A DNA stretch of 5,899 bases from a bacterium (GCA_014381105.1 JACMIO010000118.1:1-5899); one strand, 5' to 3'. Positions 1-4,985 are shown, counted from the stretch's first letter. Notes: a model not told the origin generated them from the sequence alone. Program-made: numbers and translations.

Positions 1-7
1 CGTATGA

Positions 8-226
8 CGTGATGTTATTGAAAAATTTTTGGATATGGGTTTAAAGATGGCATCTTTTGATAACTCTTCAAAAGCAAAGGACTTGATTTTGACTTTATTT
101 TTCTTGTTCAAAATAGGCCTTGGATTGTTACGTGCTCGCTTAAATACAAAAAATAAAGAGGGTTGGTCCGATAAGCTAATTACTCTATTTGGATTTCCTA
201 CTATTTCAGGATCTCCTAGTGTGTAG
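8..226 (+). pseudogene. 3' remnant of an unrecognised gene (or small ORF of 63-65 codons)
   Basis: An open frame runs from just after a TGA at 5-7 to a TAG at 224-226. Possible starts are TTG at 29 and ATG at 35, neither with a convincing ribosome binding site. The translation reads like real protein: a charged, amphipathic first part (EKFLDMGLKMASFD), a hydrophobic stretch LILTLFFLFKIGLGLL that could be one membrane helix or a buried helix, then a basic turn (RARLNTKNKE) and the tail GWSDKLITLFGFP. I do not recognise the family. The absence of a good start and the upstream stop suggest a C-terminal fragment whose 5' part is in another frame or has been lost; frame 3 reads YDV just before the point where this frame reads VIEKF, which would fit one indel near position 12. 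It could also be a genuine small membrane protein. Nothing else competes for this stretch on either strand. Confidence 0.3.
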
Positions 227-357
227 TTAATTAGTCGGTGGATTTCCCCTGCCAAATGACCAGAGTAGAGTTGTAATGTCATAAAGCTAGTAGAATTATT
301 GAAATGAGTTTATTATGATATCCCAAGTAATTTATTGTAGGGAAATACCATACTTTT
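227..357. other. Intergenic stretch upstream of the amidoligase
   Basis: This stretch of about 130 nt lies between the gene remnant and the amidoligase. I see no open frame of note, no RNA gene and no strong inverted repeat. The only signal is the TATA-like sequence near its right end, listed separately. Confidence 0.5.
329..336 (+). promoter_or_regulatory. TATA-like box for the amidoligase gene
   Basis: The sequence AATTTATT is centred about 25 nt before the TTG at 358, the spacing expected between an archaeal TATA box and a transcription start that coincides with the start codon. There is no Shine-Dalgarno-like sequence right before 358, which fits a leaderless mRNA. The region is AT-rich, so a chance match is possible; TTTATTAT at 309-316 is an alternative. 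Confidence 0.4.
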
Positions 358-1563
358 TTGTTGATTGACATTCGCAACACGCTCACCTTGCGGTATGATC
401 CCACCATTGAAGTTGGATCATCAGTGCCCAAACTTGTTTCCGATCAGGTCAAGGTCAAGAGAAATGGAACCATTCCATCATCAAAAGACATAGAGAAGGA
501 ACTCAGAAATATAATAAGTACTGCGATTTCAAAGTATAATCCAAAGACAATTTCCCTTGCGTTAAGTACTGGTGTTGATTCAAATCTAATGTTAGCATTA
601 TTAAGGGATGAGTATCCAAGTCTAAATATCAAATGTATTTCTGTTAGTTTTGATGAAGCAAGTGAAGCAACTTATGCCAAGAAAATTGCTGAGTCAAAAG
701 ATACAGATTTCTATAACGTTACTGTAGATAATCCTCTTAAAGATTTACCATTTTTAATCAGTATTGTTAAGGAACCAAGATGGAATTTATATCAATACTA
801 CTTTATAGAAAAGTCCAAAAAATACTCTGATATTTTATTTACAGGTGATGGGGGTGACGAATTATTTGGTGGTTATACTTTTAGATATACTAAATTTCTA
901 AAATTATTTAATGAGGACGATGATTGGAAACAGCGTACGATTCATTATTTAGAATGCCATGAGAGAGATTGGGTTCCGGATCAAGAAAAAATTTTTGGAG
1001 AAAATATTAAGTTTGATTGGTCCTCAATCTATTCACTATTAAGAACGTATTTTGATAATGATTTGGACCCATTAGACCAGGTTTTCTTAGCTGACTACAA
1101 TGGTAAACTAATTTATGATTTTGTTCCTACCAATTACAAGTTATTTAATTATCTTGGAGTAACAGGCATCTCACCCATCTTGGATAATAAAATTATTGAT
1201 ATGTCATTAAGAATTCCACCATTAGTCAAATTTAACAAGGAAAGTAACATGGGAAAAATACCCTTAAGAGAGATACTATCAGGACTCGATAGTAAGAATG
1301 TATCAGATACAAAAATAGGTTTTGGAATGGATTTGAAAAAACTTTGGACAAGTAGTGCAAAGGAAATTGTAATATCCACGTTGTCGAATGCTAGTGTTTT
1401 TCGTGACAAAATCATAAGCAGTGATTTCTATGACCGTTCTATTAGAAGGATAGAGGAGACAGGTGATCTCAGATACATAAGTAAAATGTTACAATTGTTA
1501 AGTCTTGAAATATGGTATAAAATGTTCATTACGTTTGAATTAAGTCCAAAATCTTCCTTGTAA
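358..1563 (+). CDS. Stand-alone asparagine-synthase-type amidoligase (no glutaminase domain)
   Basis: This 401-residue protein is the C-terminal ATP-pyrophosphatase half of asparagine synthetase B. That fold adenylates a carboxylate and replaces AMP with ammonia. The PP-loop STGVDS lies at residues 70-75 (usual form SGGxDS), followed by SFDEASEATYAKKIAE (97-112). The strong family signature TGDGGDELFGGY is at 162-173. The tail contains GISPILDNKIIDMSLRIPP, matching the family's 'sPfLD' helix region, and KIGFGMDLKKLW. The roughly 200-residue N-terminal Ntn glutaminase domain and its catalytic Cys are absent; only about 50 residues including RNTLTLRYDP precede the synthase domain. It therefore needs free ammonia or a partner glutaminase. 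TTG at 358 is chosen because an in-frame TAA lies at 328-330, no ATG follows until deep in the PP-loop domain, and a TATA-like box sits at leaderless distance. In a glycan locus the substrate may be a uronic acid or another sugar carboxylate rather than aspartate (inference). The protein should be cytoplasmic. Confidence 0.87.
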   Translation: MLIDIRNTLTLRYDPTIEVGSSVPKLVSDQVKVKRNGTIPSSKDIEKELRNIISTAISKYNPKTISLALSTGVDSNLMLALLRDEYPSLNIKCISVSFDEASEATYAKKIAESKDTDFYNVTVDNPLKDLPFLISIVKEPRWNLYQYYFIEKSKKYSDILFTGDGGDELFGGYTFRYTKFLKLFNEDDDWKQRTIHYLECHERDWVPDQEKIFGENIKFDWSSIYSLLRTYFDNDLDPLDQVFLADYNGKLIYDFVPTNYKLFNYLGVTGISPILDNKIIDMSLRIPPLVKFNKESNMGKIPLREILSGLDSKNVSDTKIGFGMDLKKLWTSSAKEIVISTLSNASVFRDKIISSDFYDRSIRRIEETGDLRYISKMLQLLSLEIWYKMFITFELSPKSSL

Positions 1564-1577
1564 ACTTTACAGCTTAT

Positions 1578-1607
1578 GTATTTTTTCTGTTTAGATTCTT
1601 TACTTTA
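1578..1607 (+). terminator. T-rich terminator after the amidoligase
   Basis: Starting 15 nt after the TAA, the plus strand has a run of six T (1581-1586) and further T clusters up to about 1607, without a hairpin. Archaeal RNA polymerase commonly stops at such T-rich tracts. The position between two converging genes supports the call. Confidence 0.45.
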
Positions 1608-1636
1608 AATAGTAGCAGCTAATTGAGATGACTGGT

Positions 1637-1652
1637 AAAGATATAAAAGAAA
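1637..1652 (-). terminator. T-rich terminator after the leftward glycosyltransferase
   Basis: The plus strand is A-rich (AAAGATATAAAAGAAA), so the minus-strand transcript has a T-rich tract immediately after the TAA at 1655-1653. No stem-loop is evident. It would act as the counterpart of the tract serving the opposite gene. Confidence 0.4.
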
Positions 1653-2795
1653 TTAACTTAGTTTGTACGCATCCAAAATCTTTTTTTCATTTTTTTCCCA
1701 GAATAGATTTGTCCTGGCAAAGTTGAATGTTTGCAATCTTTTCTCGTACAATTCATCAGTGTGTGATTTAAAATACAATAATTTTGAAGCCAAGTCATCA
1801 TAATCCTCAAATGGCAAGCAGTTATCTCCTAAAATGGTAATGACCGATTTCATGTCTGAAGTTAGCATTACAAACAATCCTGCATGGGCATATTCGTATG
1901 CCTTGTTTGGGTTCAAAAATGGATGGGACCAGTGTTTCTTCCAAGGTATCAATCCGATTGAATGTTGTATCATCTCGGAAAACATTTTGTCTCTTGGAAG
2001 GAATCCAGTAGCCTCGAATTTTTCACCTGACTCTGGTATCTCCCATCCTATGATTGTCAAATTACCTACATCGTTATCCGTAAATAAATTGGTTAATCCA
2101 GAGATATCCCTGTTAGTAACTTTTTTATGTTTACTATCTCCTCCTGCATAGACAGAATTAGGTTGCGCATGTTGTTGTGGTTCTTTGAATGATGCTTGCT
2201 CTTCTTGTAGAGGAAAGTTAGGTACGACGATTATCTTATTCGTTCTCTCCTCAGCAAACTTTTGTAGCTCTTGTGCAATCTGTTCTGAAACAGTTATAGT
2301 TGGTACTGAACGAACCAACTCCTGCTCCCACCTTGTCCAGTTAGAAATGCTTTGTCGAGAGATGAATGACAACTTCAAGTTTTGTTTGAACTTGACAAAT
2401 CCGGATTGTGAATTCTGAAAATTTTGAATTTTGAGATTCTCTGCATTGACTCGCGAGAGCATGGCAAAATACTCATGATCGTCAAAGACTGCAGGAAAGC
2501 CCAGATCATGTGAGATTTTAGCAGAACCAATATTATGAGCGTGTACTATATCAGGTCTTATCTGTTTCACTAACTTTTCAATCTGTTTTTTGACACAATG
2601 ATAGTAGTACGGAATGCCCACCATCCCTCTTGCCGTCCAATTGACTTGATGAACTTCAGAAAAAACGATAGATTTAGTGTTATTGGTCAAGCGTCCAGCA
2701 AAAAATAGTTCATGTCCGGCTTTTTTCGCCGTTATTGCAGATTTTTCAACTCTCCAGTCCGGAAGTCCATCATCAGAAAGGTGAAGAATCCTCAT
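1653..2795 (-). CDS. GT4-like (GT-B fold) glycosyltransferase
   Basis: This 380-residue protein has the layout of retaining GT-B glycosyltransferases, which move a sugar from a nucleotide donor to an acceptor at the cytoplasmic membrane face. The N-terminal domain opens with MRILHLSDDGLPDWRVEKSA (first strand and acceptor-side loop) and AKKAGHELFFAG. It continues with RPDIVHAHN (80-88), FDDHEYF (104-110) and TITVSEQIAQEL (166-177). A polar linker rich in Q and E (about 195-213) joins it to the C-terminal domain, which begins at VYAGGDSKHKK and continues with LTIIGWEIP, HSIGLIPWKKHWSHPF and PNKAYEYAHAG (296-306). That last block is the nucleotide-binding region with the conserved Glu (E301). 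There is no signal peptide or membrane helix. The length is normal for the family. Donor and acceptor cannot be told from sequence. It is transcribed alone, away from the other glycan genes, with its own promoter. The ATG at 2795-2793 is preceded by AGGATG, a weak ribosome binding site. Confidence 0.88.
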   Translation of the reverse strand: MRILHLSDDGLPDWRVEKSAITAKKAGHELFFAGRLTNNTKSIVFSEVHQVNWTARGMVGIPYYYHCVKKQIEKLVKQIRPDIVHAHNIGSAKISHDLGFPAVFDDHEYFAMLSRVNAENLKIQNFQNSQSGFVKFKQNLKLSFISRQSISNWTRWEQELVRSVPTITVSEQIAQELQKFAEERTNKIIVVPNFPLQEEQASFKEPQQHAQPNSVYAGGDSKHKKVTNRDISGLTNLFTDNDVGNLTIIGWEIPESGEKFEATGFLPRDKMFSEMIQHSIGLIPWKKHWSHPFLNPNKAYEYAHAGLFVMLTSDMKSVITILGDNCLPFEDYDDLASKLLYFKSHTDELYEKRLQTFNFARTNLFWEKNEKKILDAYKLS

Positions 2796-2800
2796 TTAAT

Positions 2801-2806
2801 CATCCT
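2801..2806 (-). promoter_or_regulatory. Weak Shine-Dalgarno-like site for the leftward glycosyltransferase
   Basis: On the minus strand AGGATG lies 5 nt before the ATG at 2795. It only partly matches the AGGAGG core, so translation may depend on it weakly. Together with the TATA box near 2847 it suggests a short leader of about 25 nt. Confidence 0.35.
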
Positions 2807-2842
2807 ATTGTTGTGGCACCAAGCGCGTACTAAAAAAGTCTA

Positions 2843-2850
2843 CTTTATAA
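2843..2850 (-). promoter_or_regulatory. TATA-like box for the leftward glycosyltransferase
   Basis: The minus strand reads TTATAAAG here, a good archaeal TATA box. A start of transcription about 26 nt further on (near 2820) would give a leader of about 25 nt that includes the AGGATG site. An AAATTTGC element lies directly upstream of it. Confidence 0.45.
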
Positions 2851-2851
2851 T

Positions 2852-2942
2852 GCAAATTTCCAATATGACTTGTTATTGCAATTATTAGAATTTACCGAAC
2901 TATCACTAATTGATTACAAGATATTAGATTCTTTAAATTTGC
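2852..2942. repeat. Inverted pair of AAATTTGC elements in the divergent promoter region
   Basis: GCAAATTT at 2852-2859 and its exact reverse complement AAATTTGC at 2935-2942 face outward across about 75 nt. Each lies upstream of one of the two divergent TATA boxes and reads AAATTTGC in the direction of its own gene. They could be matched regulator sites, but an 8-bp match in AT-rich DNA may be chance. Confidence 0.3.
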
Positions 2943-2960
2943 CCCTGTTAGAATATTACA

Positions 2961-2969
2961 TTTTTAAAA
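2961..2969 (+). promoter_or_regulatory. TATA-like box for the rightward epimerase series
   Basis: TTTTTAAAA is centred 28 nt before the ATG at 2993, so transcription should start at or next to that ATG. This gives either a leaderless 14-codon minigene or a leader of about 41 nt before the epimerase start at 3034. Confidence 0.5.
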
Positions 2970-2992
2970 GAGATACGTATTACTGCGATTAA

Positions 2993-3037
2993 ATGGAAAA
3001 ATTCATTCCGAATACTGGAGAGGCGGCAGAATTATGA
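2993..3037 (+). CDS. 14-codon minigene overlapping the epimerase start
   Basis: ATG at 2993 opens a short frame encoding MEKFIPNTGEAAEL. Its TGA (3035-3037) overlaps the epimerase ATG (3034-3036) as ATGA, the classic layout for coupled stop and restart. The ATG sits where a transcript from the TATA-like box at 2961-2969 should begin, so it could be read as a leaderless start. The epimerase's own ribosome binding site lies inside this frame. It may be a true upstream ORF that couples or tunes translation, the tail of a lost gene, or chance. No family can be assigned to 14 residues. Confidence 0.3.
   Translation: MEKFIPNTGEAAEL
3017..3023 (+). promoter_or_regulatory. Ribosome binding site for the intact epimerase
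   Basis: GGAGAGG lies 10 nt before the ATG at 3034 and matches the 3' end of archaeal 16S rRNA reasonably well. It supports 3034 as the start and shows that this gene, unlike the amidoligase, is not leaderless. Confidence 0.5.
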
Positions 3038-3996
3038 AAATTCTCATAACTGGTGCCGCTGGTTTTCTAGGCAGCCACCTGTCTGAGAAGTACGTTCTCG
3101 ACAAGCATCTGGTATACGGAGTAGATAATTTGATGAATGGAAACCTTAACAATGTTCGTACTCTTTTGCACAAAAAGAATTTTAAATTTATTCGTGGAGA
3201 CATAGCGTTAAATGATGTATATTCCAAACTGCCAAACGATTTTGATGCCATTTTTCATCTAGCGGCCCAAATCCATGTTGATAGATCGATTGTAAATCCC
3301 GAAGAGACTTTTAAAATAAATCTAGGAGGAACTCTGAAAATTCTGGAATTTGCAAGGATGAATGACATTGACAAGATATTATTTTCGTCAACAAGTGAGG
3401 TATATGGATCTGCAGAATATGCACCAATGGACGAGTCACACCCGTTATCTGCAAAACATCCGTATGGAGTAAGCAAAATTGCTGCCGACAGACTATGTTA
3501 TACCTACAATGAAACTTATGATCTAGGAGTAGACATTATTCGATGTTTCAATTTTTTTGGGCCAAGGCAAAAGGATACAGGCTACGGAGGCGTGATTGCG
3601 ATTTTCATAAATAGAGTATTGCAAAATAAGCCCCCTATTATTTACGGTAACGGTAAGCAGTCAAGAGATTATATGTTTGTAAATGACGCCGTTGATGCTT
3701 ATGACACCGTACTTAGATCAAAAGGAAATCCTGGAAAGAATGGTATAAACTTTGGTAGTGGTAAAGAAATATCCATAAAAGAGATTGCAGATATGGTAAT
3801 CAAACATGGTGCAAAGGACAAAAAGATGCAAGCAATTCACGTTGAACCCAGACCTGTCGAAGTACAAAGGCTAATTGCGGACATTTCAAAAGCAAAAAAA
3901 CTATTAAAATACAAGCCAAAGATAGAGTTTGAGAAAGGTCTTGCTCTATTGATAGATTGGTATAGAAACTACAAATCAGAGTTATGGTTGTATTAG
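3034..3996 (+). CDS. NAD-dependent sugar-nucleotide epimerase/dehydratase (extended SDR)
   Basis: This 320-residue extended short-chain dehydrogenase acts on a nucleotide-bound sugar by transient oxidation with tightly bound NAD. The Rossmann fingerprint TGAAGFLG is at residues 6-13, and D31 in VDNLMNG would bind the adenosine ribose of NAD. D56 lies in RGDI, HLAAQIHVDRS is at 75-85, SSTSEVYG at 118-125 and the catalytic YGVSK (Y144, K148) follows. The C-terminal half has RCFNFFGPRQ (170-179), IIYGNGKQSRDYMFVND (202-218) and EPRPVEVQRLIADISKAKKLL, all typical of UDP-sugar-binding members. Overall it resembles archaeal GalE-type 4-epimerases, but the TSE triplet before VYG is more usual in 4,6-dehydratases and UDP-glucuronate decarboxylases, so the exact reaction is open. 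Length is normal and no key residue is missing. It is the first full-length gene of the rightward series; the next gene, a paralogue, begins 13 nt after its stop. Confidence 0.9.
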   Translation: MKILITGAAGFLGSHLSEKYVLDKHLVYGVDNLMNGNLNNVRTLLHKKNFKFIRGDIALNDVYSKLPNDFDAIFHLAAQIHVDRSIVNPEETFKINLGGTLKILEFARMNDIDKILFSSTSEVYGSAEYAPMDESHPLSAKHPYGVSKIAADRLCYTYNETYDLGVDIIRCFNFFGPRQKDTGYGGVIAIFINRVLQNKPPIIYGNGKQSRDYMFVNDAVDAYDTVLRSKGNPGKNGINFGSGKEISIKEIADMVIKHGAKDKKMQAIHVEPRPVEVQRLIADISKAKKLLKYKPKIEFEKGLALLIDWYRNYKSELWLY

Positions 3997-4009
3997 ACAA
4001 TATTTCCAA

Positions 4010-4453
4010 ATGACAATTAATAAAGTACTAGTCACTGGGAGTAAAGGATTTGTTGGAACACATTTATGCAAATATCTTAAAGAAAACGGGCTTCAAGTTG
4101 TTACTAGACTAAATAAACAAAAACCTATTGATGTAACCAATATTGATCAGTTACTGACGATTGATTGTGTGGATGCAATAGTACATCTTGCGGCAAAGAC
4201 CTCCATATCAGATTCATTTAAGGAACCCTCTGAAACATATTATACAAATTTTGTGGGAACCCTCAATGTTCTGGAATTTGCAAAGACAAGGAATATTAAG
4301 AAATTCATTTACGTAACCACATATGTCTACGGTCAACCTTTGTATCTTCCAGTAGACGAAAAACACTCTGTAAATCCCCATTCTCCCTACAACAATAGTA
4401 AATTATTAGCTGAAAAAAATTTGTCAAAAATTATTCACATTATTTTGGAATAA
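4010..4453 (+). CDS. N-terminal half of the broken epimerase (NAD-binding part)
   Basis: As read, this frame gives 147 residues. TGSKGFVG (9-16) is the NAD-binding fingerprint. HLAAKTSISDSFKEP (59-73), GTLNVLEFAK (83-92), VTTYVYGQP (102-110), LPVDEKHSVNPHSPYNNSK (113-131) with Y127 and K131 as the catalytic pair, and LLAEK follow in normal order. The usual Ser before VYG is replaced by Thr (TTYVYG). After AEK at residue 136 the sequence NLSKIIHIILE no longer resembles the family and stops at TAA 4451-4453. Without the C-terminal substrate-binding half this product should not be active on its own. Confidence 0.5.
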   Translation: MTINKVLVTGSKGFVGTHLCKYLKENGLQVVTRLNKQKPIDVTNIDQLLTIDCVDAIVHLAAKTSISDSFKEPSETYYTNFVGTLNVLEFAKTRNIKKFIYVTTYVYGQPLYLPVDEKHSVNPHSPYNNSKLLAEKNLSKIIHIILE

Positions 4454-4456
4454 ATG
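4413..4456 (+). other. Out-of-frame segment between two frameshift sites
   Basis: The segment begins in seven consecutive A (4413-4419) followed by TTT and ends at the GG of AATGGTAAC (4456-4457). In the main frame it encodes unfamiliar sequence and a TAA; in the -1 frame it encodes FVKNYSHYFGIN, fitting between LLAEK and VTLRPF. Seven A followed by T is also a slippery sequence for polymerase or ribosome, but slippage there alone would not help: the -1 frame meets a stop soon after 4456 unless a second, +1 correction occurs. Confidence 0.65.
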
Positions 4457-4876
4457 GTAACTTTGCGTCCATTTTATGTCTATGGTCCTAATAGTAGAAA
4501 TCGTTCTCTTATTCCATCTATCATTAAACAAATTAAAAAAAACGGCAAAGTCAAGCTTTCTGGAAAGAAAGTTAAGAGAGACTTTCTCTTTGTTACTGAT
4601 TTTGTAAATTTGATTGAGAAGATTTTACAAGATTTCCCTAAAGGATATAATATCTACAACGTTGGTTATGGAAAGAGCTACAGTTTGAACCAAGTTGCAG
4701 AAAGACTTGGCAGATTATTTGGAATGAAAATAGAAATTGAATTTTCCAAAGTGACCAGGCCCGATGTATCTGATATGGTTGCTGATATCAGAAAAGTTTC
4801 GAAGGAATTTAACTGGAAGCCCACGATAGATATCAAAAAAGGATTGCAGTTAATTGTTCAAGGATCCACTAATTGA
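4454..4876 (+). CDS. C-terminal half of the broken epimerase (substrate-binding part)
   Basis: This frame gives 140 residues and begins with an ATG directly after the TAA of the first half. LRPFYVYGPNSRNRS (4-18) is the conserved entry to the substrate domain. SIIKQIKKNGKVKLSGKKVKRDFLFVTDFVNL (22-53) matches the family's 'ygdG.q.RDfvyVdDvv' region, NIYNVGYGKSYSLNQVAERLG matches 'fNiGsG...si.ela', and RPDVSDMVADIRKVSKEFNWKP (102-123) is the nucleotide-contacting tail. The ATG falls inside a beta strand of the parent fold, so it is more likely an accident of the broken frame than a true start. No ribosome binding site precedes it. Translation by restart after the TAA is conceivable. Confidence 0.45.
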   Translation: MVTLRPFYVYGPNSRNRSLIPSIIKQIKKNGKVKLSGKKVKRDFLFVTDFVNLIEKILQDFPKGYNIYNVGYGKSYSLNQVAERLGRLFGMKIEIEFSKVTRPDVSDMVADIRKVSKEFNWKPTIDIKKGLQLIVQGSTN

Positions 4877-4901
4877 GTTTTGTAAATGCAAGGATTGACC
4901 A

Positions 4902-4982
4902 ATGGAAATGTTTGTTGCCTCAATATGTCCAATATGTCAAGGCCCAAGTAATAGATTATTAGTCCATATGATATCTCAATAG
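4902..4982 (+). CDS. 26-codon Cys-x2-Cys minigene, likely the head of a lost gene
   Basis: ATG at 4902 (or 4908) opens a frame ending in TAG at 4980-4982, three nt before the next glycosyltransferase start. The product, MEMFVASICPICQGPSNRLL plus six residues, has a CPIC knuckle followed by a short polar stretch and hydrophobics. This is how many class I methyltransferases and other enzymes of sugar loci begin, with half a zinc ribbon. With only one Cys pair and no fold behind it, the fragment is probably what remains of such a gene after a deletion, the downstream glycosyltransferase now taking its place. It may instead be a chance ORF. Confidence 0.3.
   Translation: MEMFVASICPICQGPSNRLLVHMISQ
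4921..4938 (+). repeat. Perfect 9-bp tandem repeat (2 copies)
   Basis: CAATATGTC occurs twice with no gap at 4921-4929 and 4930-4938. In the minigene frame the two copies encode the Ile-Cys parts of S-IC-P-IC, so the repeat makes up the Cys-x2-Cys pair. It may have arisen by slippage, or simply reflect codon choice for the two Ile-Cys pairs. Confidence 0.55.
4955..4962 (+). promoter_or_regulatory. Possible TATA-like box for the short glycosyltransferase
   Basis: ATTATTAG is centred about 28 nt before the ATG at 4986, the right distance for a leaderless archaeal transcript, and no Shine-Dalgarno-like site precedes that ATG. The match is weak and the region is AT-rich, so the gene may instead be read through from the epimerase genes. 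Confidence 0.25.
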
Positions 4983-4985
4983 ACC

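Larger units (their letters stand above)
4010..4876 (+). pseudogene. Second NAD-dependent epimerase, broken by two frameshifts
   Basis: Two consecutive frames in the same register, 4010-4453 and 4454-4876, together make one extended-SDR epimerase of about 288 residues, close to the family's normal length. The N-terminal half carries the NAD site and the YxxxK motif; the C-terminal half starts exactly at the strand leading into LRPFYVYGP. The join reads as nonsense and ends in TAA, but the -1 frame from 4420 to 4455 encodes FVKNYSHYFGIN, which is what this position should contain. Repairing one missing A in the run of seven A at 4413-4419 and removing one G at 4456-4457 gives a continuous protein with 21 residues between the catalytic Lys and the conserved Arg, the same as in the upstream paralogue. 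It could be a recent pseudogene, a pair of sequencing errors, or less likely a recoded gene. It starts 13 nt after the first epimerase, with no clear ribosome binding site. Confidence 0.75.

Noticed and set aside
444..632. Minus-strand open frame of 62 codons inside the amidoligase
   Set aside because: It lies wholly opposite a well-supported gene, with no recognisable motif or start signal; a shadow frame.
1149..1415. Minus-strand open frame of 88 codons inside the amidoligase
   Set aside because: It is opposite the conserved SPILD and KIGFG regions and has no family features of its own.
1834..2418. Plus-strand frames of 105 and 77 codons opposite the leftward glycosyltransferase
   Set aside because: The minus-strand protein has clear glycosyltransferase motifs throughout; the plus frames are Cys/Ser-rich antisense readings without a promoter.
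3003..3476. Minus-strand frames of 82 and 73 codons opposite the first epimerase
   Set aside because: They mirror the NAD-binding and catalytic regions of a strong gene and show no independent evidence.
4413..4419. Programmed -1 frameshifting on the run of seven A as the sole explanation for the split epimerase
   Set aside because: A -1 shift gives the right peptide FVKNYSHYFGIN but then runs into a stop soon after 4456; a second +1 shift would be needed, and no known recoding signal is visible there.
4413..4453. +1 reading (ICQKLFTLFWNK) as the original peptide of the broken segment
   Set aside because: It has the right length but fits the family poorly next to FVKNYSHYFGIN, whose YS..FGI pattern is characteristic of this position.
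2860..4938. CCAATATG seen both in the divergent promoter region and before the last glycosyltransferase
   Set aside because: Eight bases shared in AT-rich DNA with no matching position relative to genes; most likely chance.
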